Shown one piece after another: positions 42,301 through 49,356 of a stretch of DNA of 64,000 bases. Source of the DNA: Actinomadura syzygii. GTDB lineage: Bacteria; Actinomycetota; Actinomycetes; Streptosporangiales; Streptosporangiaceae. Each line of letters begins with the position of its first letter. The stretch's first letter is position 1. The translations under genes were made by a program, and so were the position numbers. Location: positions 372,001-436,000 of the forward strand of contig NZ_VSFF01000011.1 in NCBI RefSeq assembly GCF_008085905.1, read 5' to 3'. The notes beneath the pieces were generated by a model. That model worked only from the letters and a program-made list of their open reading frames with translations, was not told the origin of the DNA and searched no databases.

Positions 42301-42631
42301 CGGCATCGGCTGCGAAGAAAGCCTCGTCTGAAAGGTCGGCGGCTTCCAGCGTGCGTGTCACCTCGTGCAGGGCGGCTATGCGATCGCCATCGTTGAGGCC
42401 GCGGAACTCGTGCGGGACGAACGTCAATATCCGCTTGGCGACCGAATCGGCGATCCCGTCGAGCTGGCGTTGCGCGTCGCGCCGCCTGATCTCGTCCGGG
42501 AACCCGGTCCTGATCAATTCGACCAGGTCCTTGCCTGCGGCGTCCCTCCCGGAACGTCCGGCGAGCCACCGTCCGACGGCTAACTGCGCCACCGATCCGC
42601 CCACCCGTATCGCGGCCACCTCGACGGACAC
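39377..42631 (-). CDS. NACHT NTPase with leucine-rich repeats (bacterial NLR, candidate antiphage sensor)
   Basis: A 1084-residue STAND NTPase. Residues 1-240 are a helical N-terminal domain of the kind that precedes bacterial NACHTs (NNH-like). The NACHT module has Walker A GEAGSGKST (291-299), Walker B LLLVDGVDEVT (371-381) and sensor IVVTSRP (404-410), then the winged-helix region and FVHRTVQEYLTAKHA (about 600-614). Residues about 829-1084 are at least eight leucine-rich repeats (LRSLYLN, LTTLWLVNC, LKTLWLHDC). Base composition is visibly less GC-rich than its neighbours, especially the LRR part, suggesting acquisition. Related bacterial NACHT proteins defend against phage. No separate effector gene is adjacent, so the N-terminal domain may be the effector. 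Confidence 0.9.
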   Translation of the reverse strand: MSVEVAAIRVGGSVAQLAVGRWLAGRSGRDAAGKDLVELIRTGFPDEIRRRDAQRQLDGIADSVAKRILTFVPHEFRGLNDGDRIAALHEVTRTLEAADLSDEAFFAADADAVKLARGLRSRLPARRAEFELGEAGARLYEVTLDECCDCLARIIVHLPQFGPRASVEMLGRLSGVSEQVGAVLARLPVRTLDAPEGESEDDEFTRRYLASISESLDTLELFGVRFERFTRPQTTLSVAYISLNVSDEGRRDRHRLAPQAVPVSDWRDEASTGTVRVEAALSDQRLMLLRGEAGSGKSTLLRWLAITAARGSFSGPLSEWNGCVPFVIKLRSHAGGPLPRPEEFLDDVAGNLAGLMPRGWAHRRLTSGRALLLVDGVDEVTTAQRQTVRQWLKAIVAEFRDIRIVVTSRPAAAGSDWLRAEGFRTAFLEQLSPADLRTLVQHWHNAIRDCPDLPCALERIPSYEARLLARFEAAPHLRTLASSPLLAAMLCALNLDREALPRNRMGLYAAALEMLLETRDTKRGIPSDLEREQKVRTLQDIAWHLSTSARVELPKPMVERLVGERLASMPQLRVQADAVLDELLQRSGILREPVPGRIDFVHRTVQEYLTAKHAADLGDMDLLVKNAHRDTWRETVIMAAGHANEPLRRELLTGILTRARTETRHARALKLQAVACLETLPSIPGDLRLRLDQCLDDLIPPRDGASARSLAAAGDPVLARLPHTLDGLTMAAAEATVRTAWLVNGPDALGVLARYASDPRWPVQRELSEGWKYFDSTEFTERVLTHLPAGGCLKMTQQQRLNALDLVPHLGGLVVRRDEINEFGFFYHHAETLRLLELTAYESMANAMLLPIMPRLRSLYLNAPHVGEVDFLERLPQLRTFWLRECRTITDYSPLQGQCALTTLWLVNCTNLTSLEELPPLRPMHSLSISGSRLSGGLDEISRETPRLSTLSVNRCDWVMSLRPLSSLPLTALYMDDCQHASDFDALSPLTGLEILSMGGSSISNLEPLRHLRKLKTLWLHDCQRLNDLQPLASLPRLKTLHIGGASPGLDLAPLAASRTLAVYIKPGQNVRNAEALGSRLKIL

Positions 42632-42766
42632 TAGACCCCCATTCGCTAGAAGTCATTATGTCGAGATGGAACGGAATGCGTTTACCAACGGCGATATAGC
42701 ATTTTCCGGCGCGTCCAGAATTGGAGGCGCCGCAGGGGCGTAACTCGGTGAGGGCGCCGCGAGAGG

Positions 42767-43114
42767 TTAGAGGTGGGTCAGGATGTTGATCACGCGGCCG
42801 TTGGGGTCGCGGACGAAGAAGCGGCGTACTCCCCACTCCTCCTCCTGCAGCGGGTGGACGATCTCCGCGCCGCGCTCCTGCATCAGCGCCCAGACCGCGT
42901 CGACGTCCTCCACCTCGACGCTCATGTCGGGCACGACCGGTGCGGTCTCGTCGCGGGTCATGAAGGTGACCTGGGCCGTGGGGTTGGACGGGGAGGCGAG
43001 CGTCATGACCCAGCCGAGGTTCATGACCTCCTCGAACCCGAGGAGGCCGTAGAAGTCGCGGCTCTCCTCCATGGCCTCTGAGCGGATGTCGGGCATGACC
43101 CTGCGGATGGACAT
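42767..43114 (-). CDS. VOC-family (glyoxalase/bleomycin-resistance-like) protein
   Basis: A 115-residue single vicinal-oxygen-chelate domain pair: the first beta-alpha-beta unit contains ESRDFYGLLGFEEVMNLGWV, and the second ends in GVRRFFVRDPNGRVINILTHL. Such proteins include glyoxalases, dioxygenases and antibiotic-sequestering proteins, and this length fits the resistance/unknown group. ATG at 43114 has GAGGAG upstream. It is divergent from the MBL-fold gene. Confidence 0.87.
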   Translation of the reverse strand: MSIRRVMPDIRSEAMEESRDFYGLLGFEEVMNLGWVMTLASPSNPTAQVTFMTRDETAPVVPDMSVEVEDVDAVWALMQERGAEIVHPLQEEEWGVRRFFVRDPNGRVINILTHL

Positions 43115-43301
43115 AGAGGTCGGCTCCTCAACGGCAGAAGAAGGTGAACTCGGCTCCATCCTCTCCTGCGTGGGTGCGGTGACCCGTCGTTGCGGGGGTG
43201 GGTGTCGGTGGTTGGGGATTCTTTGCGGGGTGTTGGACGGCGCGGGAGGGTACGCGGCCACACGCGGTGCATATGTCTCAAAAGCGACTCTTGGGGACAT
43301 C

Positions 43302-44102
43302 ATGCACATCTCTCGTCCCGCGCCGGACATCGCCGAGCTGACGGACGTCATCGCGATACCCGGGCTGGGGTTTCTGCCGGTCAACGCCTACGTCGTCTAC
43401 GCCCGGGAACCAGTGCTCATCGACACCGGGCTCCGCGCGTCCAGCCCCGATTTCCTGGACGAGCTGTGGTCGCTGGTCGAACCCGACGACCTCCGTTGGG
43501 TCTACCTCACCCACCCCGACCACACGGGCAGCATTTTCGAGATCCTTGCCACGGCGCGGGACGCGTTGCTCGTTACGTCCCTCTCCGGCCTAGGGCTGTT
43601 GTCGCTGGAGCATCGTGTGCCGCGCGAAAGGGTGTTCGTGCTGAATCCCGGCGAGCGGCTGGACGTCGGCGACCGGCGGCTCATGGCGTTCCGGCCGCCC
43701 CTCCGCGACAACCCCGCGACGACCGGGCTCATCGACGAGCTGACCGGGGCCTGCTTCGGCTCTGACTGCTTCGGCGCGCCGATGACGTCCGGCGACCTCG
43801 TCCAGAGCGAGGACGTCGCCGCAGTCCCGGACGACGAGCGGGTCGCGGGCGAGCGCCTCTGGACGGCCGCCGACACCCCGCGACCGGCCGACATGGACCG
43901 GGACGCCTACCTGTCCGGCCTGGCCTGGCTGCGGGACGTCGACCCGTCCGTCGTCCTCGGCGGACACCTGACACCCGCGCATTTCAGGGTCGAGGCGGTC
44001 TTCGACACCCTCGCCGACGCGCGGGACGCGCCGTCCCATATGGGCCCCGACGAATTGGGATTCCGCCGGACGCTCGCTGGTATGGAGCCCACCCGCATCT
44101 GA
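43302..44102 (+). CDS. MBL-fold metallohydrolase-like protein with abbreviated metal motif
   Basis: A 266-residue metallo-beta-lactamase-fold protein. The strand/loop VLIDTGL and the later GACFGSDCFGAPM and VVLGGHLTPAHF segments match a recognisable actinobacterial subfamily. In relatives the metal motif reads like THDDADHTGS; here it is THPDHTGS (His71, Asp73, His74), apparently lacking two residues. Metal-site occupancy and activity are therefore doubtful. GGGGAC lies about 5 nt before the ATG. Confidence 0.82.
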   Translation: MHISRPAPDIAELTDVIAIPGLGFLPVNAYVVYAREPVLIDTGLRASSPDFLDELWSLVEPDDLRWVYLTHPDHTGSIFEILATARDALLVTSLSGLGLLSLEHRVPRERVFVLNPGERLDVGDRRLMAFRPPLRDNPATTGLIDELTGACFGSDCFGAPMTSGDLVQSEDVAAVPDDERVAGERLWTAADTPRPADMDRDAYLSGLAWLRDVDPSVVLGGHLTPAHFRVEAVFDTLADARDAPSHMGPDELGFRRTLAGMEPTRI

Positions 44103-44107
44103 CACGC

Positions 44108-44503
44108 TCAGCGCGAATGAATCTCGAACCACACGGCGTGGCCTTCGCCGCGCCGCTCCACGCCCCAGTCCGCTGTCAGGAACGAGACGAGCAGCAGGCC
44201 CCGTCCGCACACCGCCGTCTCGCCCACCAGCGCCAGATGCGGGACGGACGCGCCGCCGCCGTCGTCCACGACCTCCACCCGGACCACCCGCTCCGAGTGA
44301 CCCACCTCCACGCGGACCTGCCCGTCCGGCCCGGAGTCCGTGTGCCGCAGCGCGTTCGCCACCAACTCGCTCATGCAGAGTGCGGCGTCGTCCAGCGCGG
44401 GGTGGTCGCCCAGGACGTCGTGGAGCCATTGCCGCGCATGCCCGGCCGCCCGATCAATCCCGGGCAGCAGAAGCGTGTCGAACCTCAGGGTCGGCACCGT
44501 CAC
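44108..44503 (-). CDS. RsbW-like ATP-binding protein
   Basis: A 131-residue compact HATPase_c_2 domain with the N-box MSELVANALRHTDSG, the G1 box VVDDGGG and the lid GRGLLLVSFLTADWG. It belongs to the anti-sigma/serine-kinase-like ATPases widespread in actinomycetes. It is divergent from the XRE regulator and completes the typical ATPase / XRE-DUF5753 / DUF397 trio. Start at GTG 44503. Confidence 0.9.
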   Translation of the reverse strand: MTVPTLRFDTLLLPGIDRAAGHARQWLHDVLGDHPALDDAALCMSELVANALRHTDSGPDGQVRVEVGHSERVVRVEVVDDGGGASVPHLALVGETAVCGRGLLLVSFLTADWGVERRGEGHAVWFEIHSR

Positions 44504-44593
44504 CAGTCCACTCCTTCCGGATCACCGTCGCCGAAAAGAATGGGCTGGACGCTCCCCGCCGAGTGATGCGTTCACCCGCGTCGTCCCGAGGTC

Positions 44594-44612
44594 CCGGGGC
44601 ACAGTGCCCCGG
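44594..44612. promoter_or_regulatory. Perfect palindrome in the ATPase/XRE divergent region
   Basis: CCGGGGCAC-A-GTGCCCCGG (9-bp arms, 1-nt centre) lies between the divergent ATPase and XRE genes, followed by TTGACC at 44619. It is a candidate operator of the XRE regulator. Confidence 0.5.
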
Positions 44613-44689
44613 TCACATTTGACCGAGTCACTTTGGCCAACTTGGAAAACGACTTCCACGATCACGGACAGTCGGGTCATGATTACGCT

Positions 44690-45538
44690 ATGGATGATCA
44701 GCGGCGCCCGACCATGCGAAGCCGGAAGCTCGGCCAGCGTCTTCGTGCCATCCGCGAGGAGCGCGGCCTGACCCTCCAGAAGGCCGCGCGCCTGCTGAAC
44801 CGCACGCCGTCCTCGCTGAGCAAGCTTGAGACCGGCAAACGCGGCATCCGTCGGCCCGCCTTGGAACACATGCTCGACCGCTACGGCGTCACTGACACAC
44901 GCGAGCGCGAGTACCTCTTTGAACTAGCCCAGAATGCGGCTGAGAGAGGGTGGTGGCACCGTTACGAGGGCGACCTACAGCCCAGCACGCTGGATTACAT
45001 CGCGCTTGAGGCCGAGGCGACGATGGTGAGGAGTTTCCAGCTTCATCTGGTTCCAGGGCTTCTTCAAACGGAGGATTACACCCGAGCCGTCATCAGGTCG
45101 CAAATTTCCATGGGGGAGTCCCTCGATATTGAGAAGCTGGCAGCCATTCGCCTGCGTCGACAGCGAGTCCTCGCCAAACCTCGGCCCGCGCTGTTGAATG
45201 TGGTAATCAGTGAGGCGGTGCTACGTCAGCAAGTGGGTGGGGTGAGTACCATGGATGCGCAACTTCGGCGCTTGAGCGATGCTGCCCAGTTGTCGAATGT
45301 TGAAATTCGGGTGCTGCCCTATTCGGCCGGGGCTCAGCCTGGTCACAACGGCTCCTACCACATCCTGACGACGCGGGATCTCTCTGTCGTGCTGATAGAG
45401 AACCTCACAACGGGGTGGTACCTCGAAGAGGATGAAGACGTGCGCCGACATGCGCTGGCGTTCGACCACCTGGTCACGGCTTCGTTGTCGCCTAGCGACT
45501 CCTTGGACCTGATCGAGAGACTAAGGTCAGGGGCATGA
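44690..45538 (+). CDS. XRE-family regulator with DUF5753 domain
   Basis: A 282-residue protein. An N-terminal HTH (GQRLRAIREERGLTLQKAAR, then LLNRTPSSLSKLETGKRGI) is followed by DUF5753 (about 85-275) with YIALEAEATMVRSFQLHLVPGLLQTEDYTRAV and the C-terminal FDHLVTASLSPSDSLDLIERL. This is the WhiJ-like class of Streptomyces developmental regulators that works with DUF397 proteins. The start is uncertain: ATG 44690 lacks a clear ribosome-binding site, and in-frame alternatives are ATG 44714 and an upstream TTG. It overlaps the DUF397 gene by 4 bp. Confidence 0.92.
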   Translation: MDDQRRPTMRSRKLGQRLRAIREERGLTLQKAARLLNRTPSSLSKLETGKRGIRRPALEHMLDRYGVTDTREREYLFELAQNAAERGWWHRYEGDLQPSTLDYIALEAEATMVRSFQLHLVPGLLQTEDYTRAVIRSQISMGESLDIEKLAAIRLRRQRVLAKPRPALLNVVISEAVLRQQVGGVSTMDAQLRRLSDAAQLSNVEIRVLPYSAGAQPGHNGSYHILTTRDLSVVLIENLTTGWYLEEDEDVRRHALAFDHLVTASLSPSDSLDLIERLRSGA

Positions 45539-45750
45539 CCTATCGAATGGTTCTTCGCACGGGATGGCGCAAGAGCAGTTACAGCGATGGTGGTGGAGGC
45601 CAGTGCGTCGAGGTAGCCGCGCTGATGGTGCAAGGCGTCGCGTTGCGTGACTCCAAGGACGTGAGTGGCCCTGTGCTCTCTGTCGCGCCGTCCGAGTGGG
45701 CGTCCCTCCTCGGCGGAATTAAGGACGGGTCGTTCGACCTGACTCACTGA
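45535..45750 (+). CDS. DUF397 domain protein
   Basis: A 71-residue DUF397 protein: TGWRKSSYSDGGGGQCVEVA, then VALRDSKDVSGPVLSV and SEWASLLGGIKDGSFD. Its start overlaps the XRE stop (ATGA), indicating translational coupling and a dedicated partnership. It is followed by a U-tract terminator. Confidence 0.95.
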   Translation: MTYRMVLRTGWRKSSYSDGGGGQCVEVAALMVQGVALRDSKDVSGPVLSVAPSEWASLLGGIKDGSFDLTH

Positions 45751-45764
45751 CCCATGGCTTCTTG

Positions 45765-45800
45765 AGGGGATGACTGCACCCGCGGTCGTCCCCTTTTCCT
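45765..45800 (+). terminator. Rho-independent terminator after the DUF397 gene
   Basis: AGGGGATGAC (45765-45774) pairs with GTCGTCCCCT (45785-45794), including one G-T pair, with a 10-nt loop and a following TTTTCCTT. It is the clearest intrinsic terminator in the window. Confidence 0.8.
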
Positions 45801-45832
45801 TGTAGCTCTATCAGTGATTGAGGACACCTGGG

Positions 45833-46315
45833 TTAGGCGGTCTTTGCCTTGGTGATGGCGGTGCGTAGTTCGGTGAGAAAAGCGTTGCCGTCTGGGTCGT
45901 CGCCCAGGGCGATGTGGAAGGACGAGTGTTCCGGCGTTCCCGACCACGGGCCCGTGGCGGAGATGCCCGTGTCCAGGCTCGCGGGCAGAGCGGAGTCGAG
46001 GCTGACGTCCTCCAGGCGAATCGAGCGGACGTGGATTCCGCGCTGGGCCCCGGTTACGGCCACCACCAAGTAGCGCGGTAGGAGAAGGGTGATCGTCGTG
46101 TGCTCGGTGTCGGGGTCGCCCGACTTCGTCAGCCTCGCCAGCAGCCCTGGCCGCTTGAGCCGGACGCTGCGCGTCACGCAGCACATCCGCGCGGCCGTGG
46201 CCACGTCGCCGAGTTGATGCGCCTCGCCGTGCTCCATGAGCGCGTCCCGCACCGCCGGATCGAGCGCGTCCGGCTCGCATCGCCTGCTGGAACGTTCGTA
46301 CAGCCGGTCCATCAT
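45833..46315 (-). CDS. Conserved actinobacterial protein of unknown function
   Basis: A 160-residue soluble protein. Recognisable blocks are RSVRLKRPGLLARLTKSGD, TTITLLLPRYLVVAVTGAQRG and VRSIRLEDVSLDSALPASLD. The sequence pattern is familiar from other actinomycetes, but no function or named domain is recognised. It follows the phosphotransferase gene in the same direction after 55 bp and may be the last gene of that transcript. GGGAGGTC precedes the ATG. Confidence 0.7.
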   Translation of the reverse strand: MMDRLYERSSRRCEPDALDPAVRDALMEHGEAHQLGDVATAARMCCVTRSVRLKRPGLLARLTKSGDPDTEHTTITLLLPRYLVVAVTGAQRGIHVRSIRLEDVSLDSALPASLDTGISATGPWSGTPEHSSFHIALGDDPDGNAFLTELRTAITKAKTA

Positions 46316-46370
46316 CCATGACCTCCCAGAGATCGCCCCAGCGTACGGTCTCGTATCGAGCCGCGGGAGG

Positions 46371-47267
46371 TCACTTCAGTTGGAAGAAGGCTGCTACTCG
46401 GCGTTCGTGGTAGGCGATGTCGTCCTGGTCGAATTCGGTTCCGCGTTCGCGGGCGAGTTCGAAGTAGGCGGCTTCGCGGCGCAGTTTGTGGCGGATGAGC
46501 TGGGCGGCGGTCCGGTCGTCGATGGGTCCGGCGGTGCCGCCGGCCTGGTGGTAGTCGGTGATGAAGCGGCGACGCTCCTGCTCGGCGTCGCCGAATTCGT
46601 CCGACCATTCGAGTGCGGCCGAGGCGACCTCCAGCTCTGGCGGTCCGATGAAGATCTCGTCCCAGTCCAGGACGGCTACTAGGCGCCCGTCGTGGGCCAG
46701 CGTGTTGCCTGCGTAGAAGTCGCCGTGCAATACCTGGCGCGCGGGGTTGTGTTCGGCGTAGTCGGCAAGCCAGCGGTCCAGATCCGGGTCGGCGAGGTAG
46801 GGCGCTTCCACGGGCGGGTCGCCGTTCAGGCCGACTTCGGCGAAGGCCGTCTCTCGGCGCGGCGGCGGGCGATAGGAGGCGAGGGCACGATGCAGGCGCG
46901 CGAGCGTCCGCGCGGCCTGGGTCCGCATGCGGGGATCGCGGTCGTCGGGCCATTCGCCTGCGACGTACCGCCACAGCGACACGGGACGTCCGTCGGCGCG
47001 GACCGTCGTGGTTCCCGCCCGCGTCCGAAATGGGGCCACGGCTTCGGGAATGGCGGACGCAGCGTGCTCGGCGACCGCGTTGCACCATTCCGCCATGGCT
47101 GTGCTCCGCCACTCGGGGCCGACTCGCACCAGCAGATCCCCGATCCGGTAAGCGGCCGACTCCTCCCCGCCGTGCAACCTCTCAGCCGGGCCCTCGACCT
47201 CCCGCCCCCAACCGTCCTCAATCGCTGCCCGAATGGACTCGGTCAAAGGTATTTCGGCATACGTCAC
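46371..47267 (-). CDS. Aminoglycoside phosphotransferase (APH)-family kinase
   Basis: A 298-residue eukaryotic-kinase-like phosphotransferase. The Brenner motif is VLHGDFYAGNTL and the DFG-equivalent is VLDWDEIFIGPPELEVASAA. APH-family members phosphorylate aminoglycosides, homoserine, choline or unknown small molecules, and nothing here fixes the substrate. GTG at 47267 has GAGGAG upstream. It lies 35 bp downstream of an MFS exporter on the same strand; an exporter-plus-kinase pair could confer self-resistance, which is an inference. Confidence 0.87.
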   Translation of the reverse strand: MTYAEIPLTESIRAAIEDGWGREVEGPAERLHGGEESAAYRIGDLLVRVGPEWRSTAMAEWCNAVAEHAASAIPEAVAPFRTRAGTTTVRADGRPVSLWRYVAGEWPDDRDPRMRTQAARTLARLHRALASYRPPPRRETAFAEVGLNGDPPVEAPYLADPDLDRWLADYAEHNPARQVLHGDFYAGNTLAHDGRLVAVLDWDEIFIGPPELEVASAALEWSDEFGDAEQERRRFITDYHQAGGTAGPIDDRTAAQLIRHKLRREAAYFELARERGTEFDQDDIAYHERRVAAFFQLK

Positions 47268-47302
47268 GCCAGATCTCCTCCATGACGACTGATACCAGAT
47301 GT

Positions 47303-48511
47303 TCAGGGAGCAGAGGCGCTTCCCAACGCGCGCCAGGACGCAAGGACGACCGCGGCGGTCAGCGCACCGGCGAGCCAGAACGGGGTGGTGATGGTGACGG
47401 CCCGCGCCGCCAATCCGCCCAGCAGCATGCCGGTCGCGGCACCGGAGGCGTCGATCAGCGAATAGACGCTGGTGACCCGTCCGAGCAGGTGATTGGGAGT
47501 CGCGCGCTGCCGGACGGTGGCGGAGATCACTCCCCAAACCATCGTGTGCACTCCGAAGACCACGAGAATGGCTGCCGCCAGCCAGGCCCGCGTAGTGAGC
47601 GCGAGGGTCAGATGGGTCGCCGCTTCGACGACCAACCCGCCCCGGAGAAGCGCGGCCGCGCCGAAGCGTCGCCGCAAACGGTCCGCGACAGCGGTTCCGA
47701 CAAGGCCCCCGATGCCGAACGTGGTGAGCAGGAATCCATATCCCACGGGGGAGAGCCCGAGGCGCTCTTCGGCGTAGAGGACGAAGACCGAGAACGCGCC
47801 GCAGAACGCCAGGTTCGCCACGCCCATGGCGACAGCCAAGGTGCGTAGCAATTCGTGCGACCAAAGCCAGCGCACTCCTTCGGCGATTTCGGTCCGCAGC
47901 GCGCGTCGCGTCCGCTGGACGGGCTCGACGGGCACCGGGCGCATCGACGCGACCAAGAGCGCCGCGACGACGAACGTGACGGCGTTGACGCCGAACGGAA
48001 TCGCGGCGGCCATGGCGAACAATGCCGCGCCCAACGGCTTGGAGAGAAACTGGTTGCCGACCGTGAAGGTGGCCATCAGCAGCGCGTTCGCCGATGCCAG
48101 CCGTTCGGGCGGCACAATGGTGGGCAGCCGGGCGACCGATGCCGTGTCAGCCAGGGTCTCGCCGGTGCCGAGTAGGAAGAACACCGCGTAAAGGAGTGGG
48201 ATGTTCACCACTCCGACGGCGATCATCGCGGTGAGGCAGGCGAGCGTGGCCCCGCGCGCGACATTGACCGCGAAGATCAGCCGTTGCCGGTCGACCCGGT
48301 CCACGTGGGCGCCGCTGACCAGGGAGAACAGCAGCCAGGGGAGGGCCTGGACGAACGCGGCGCCCGCGACCAGCGCCGGGTCGCGGGTCAGGGTGGCGGC
48401 GAGCAGCGGACCGGCCACCAGGGTGACGCCGTCGCCGATGTTGGAGACCGCCGAGGCGGCCCAGAGCTTGGTGAACTCCGCGCCCAGGCGCGTCGAACTG
48501 AGGGCAGGCAA
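47303..48511 (-). CDS. MFS transporter (EntS/MFS_3-like exporter)
   Basis: A 402-residue 12-helix transporter. FTKLWAASAVSNIGDGVTLVAGPLLAATLT, then LPWLLFSLVSGAHVDRVDRQRL, match the enterobactin-exporter-like MFS_3 family, common among macrolide and siderophore exporters. The start is a TTG at 48511 preceded by GAGGAGC. An 18-codon leader-like reading frame lies about 70 nt upstream. Confidence 0.9.
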   Translation of the reverse strand: MPALSSTRLGAEFTKLWAASAVSNIGDGVTLVAGPLLAATLTRDPALVAGAAFVQALPWLLFSLVSGAHVDRVDRQRLIFAVNVARGATLACLTAMIAVGVVNIPLLYAVFFLLGTGETLADTASVARLPTIVPPERLASANALLMATFTVGNQFLSKPLGAALFAMAAAIPFGVNAVTFVVAALLVASMRPVPVEPVQRTRRALRTEIAEGVRWLWSHELLRTLAVAMGVANLAFCGAFSVFVLYAEERLGLSPVGYGFLLTTFGIGGLVGTAVADRLRRRFGAAALLRGGLVVEAATHLTLALTTRAWLAAAILVVFGVHTMVWGVISATVRQRATPNHLLGRVTSVYSLIDASGAATGMLLGGLAARAVTITTPFWLAGALTAAVVLASWRALGSASAP

Positions 48512-48583
48512 GAAGAGCTCCTCGGGAAAGGCGGAATACGGGTGATGACCGCTGTCCGCCCTGTCACCGGGAGTCGTGACGCC

Positions 48584-48640
48584 TTAGCGGCAGGTGGGCT
48601 CCGGGTGCGAGGCGGCGGCCGTGTTCATCCCGAGTCGCAT
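48584..48640 (-). CDS. Possible 18-residue leader peptide
   Basis: An ATG at 48640 preceded by GAGAGGGG opens MRLGMNTAAASHPEPTCR and stops at TAA 73 nt before the exporter start. Its good ribosome-binding site, shortness and Cys-Arg C-terminus recall the leader peptides that attenuate actinobacterial transport or sulfur genes. There is no homology evidence; it may be chance. Confidence 0.35.
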   Translation of the reverse strand: MRLGMNTAAASHPEPTCR

Positions 48641-48673
48641 GTGATCCCCTCTCGCGGTCGGGTCGACTTACCC

Positions 48674-48694
48674 GCCGGACGGTAATCGTCCGGC
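48674..48694. other. Inverted repeat between the MarR gene and the exporter
   Basis: GCCGGACG (48674-48681) and CGTCCGGC (48687-48694) are perfect arms around GTAAT. It begins 21 bp past the MarR stop and 34 bp before the possible leader peptide, so it could be the MarR terminator or an operator for the exporter. Confidence 0.5.
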
Positions 48695-48714
48695 CGCCGC
48701 TCCCGCAATCCGGT

Positions 48715-49290
48715 TTACGCGGAGAGATGCTCCGGGCAGTTGACACGCAGGTCGGCGGTGCCGAGGCGCGTGTTCAGGAGCGTGCAATGGTGGCCGTTGT
48801 CGTGCATTTCGTGGAACCGGCAGGTCAGGCACGTCCGGGCGACGGTGATGACGCCTTCGCGGTGCAGGTGCGCGATGAGGAGCAGCAGCGAGTTCAGCAC
48901 GGTCTCGCGTTCGCCCTCGGGGAGCGTCTCGACTATGGAGACCAGTTCGCCGCGCTGGGCGGCGATGGAATCGGCGGTCTCGCGTCCGGCCGGGGTCAGC
49001 GAAAGCGCGAACCTGCGCCGGTCGGACGGGTCGCGCCGCCGGGTCACCAGGCCCTTTCCGATGAGCGCGGTAACGGCGTCGCTGACCGTCGGCTGCGTCA
49101 CCTGGAGTTCGCGGTGCAGCGCGTCGACATTCGCGGCCGGGGGCGGCCCGGCCGCGAGAACGGTCAGCAGTTGGAGTTGGAGCGGGCTCAACCCCTGGGC
49201 GCCCGCCATCTGCTGGCTGAAAGCGCGGTAGGCGACGGTCAGCCGTTCCAGCGCGTCGACCGTCTTCGCGGCGACATCCCGTCCACCCAT
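48715..49290 (-). CDS. MarR-family regulator with C-terminal four-cysteine motif
   Basis: A 191-residue regulator. Residues about 12-145 are a MarR winged helix (QVTQPTVSDAVTALIGKGLVTRRRDPSDRRRF). A C-terminal extension has Cys154, Cys157, Cys169 and Cys185 (CLTCRFHEMHDNGHHC ... NCPEH), with His residues alongside, suitable for an Fe-S cluster or zinc. This suggests redox, NO or oxygen sensing. It is divergent from a protoglobin gene, with a double palindromic operator between them. ATG at 49290. Confidence 0.9.
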   Translation of the reverse strand: MGGRDVAAKTVDALERLTVAYRAFSQQMAGAQGLSPLQLQLLTVLAAGPPPAANVDALHRELQVTQPTVSDAVTALIGKGLVTRRRDPSDRRRFALSLTPAGRETADSIAAQRGELVSIVETLPEGERETVLNSLLLLIAHLHREGVITVARTCLTCRFHEMHDNGHHCTLLNTRLGTADLRVNCPEHLSA

Positions 49291-49292
49291 GC

Positions 49293-49340
49293 TTGACACC
49301 CTATAGGACTCCTCTCTATAAACACATAGGAGTCCTATAG
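49293..49340 (+). promoter_or_regulatory. Protoglobin promoter with twin MarR operators
   Basis: TTGACA (49293-49298) and TATAAA (49317-49322) are 18 bp apart and point toward the protoglobin gene. CTATAGGACTCCT (49301-49313) and AGGAGTCCTATAG (49328-49340) form a perfect 13-bp inverted repeat. Each arm is itself an AGGA-N-TCCT palindrome, centres 23 bp apart. The arrangement predicts two MarR dimers occluding the promoter. Confidence 0.8.
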
Positions 49341-49356
49341 ATGAAGGGTGGCTCGC

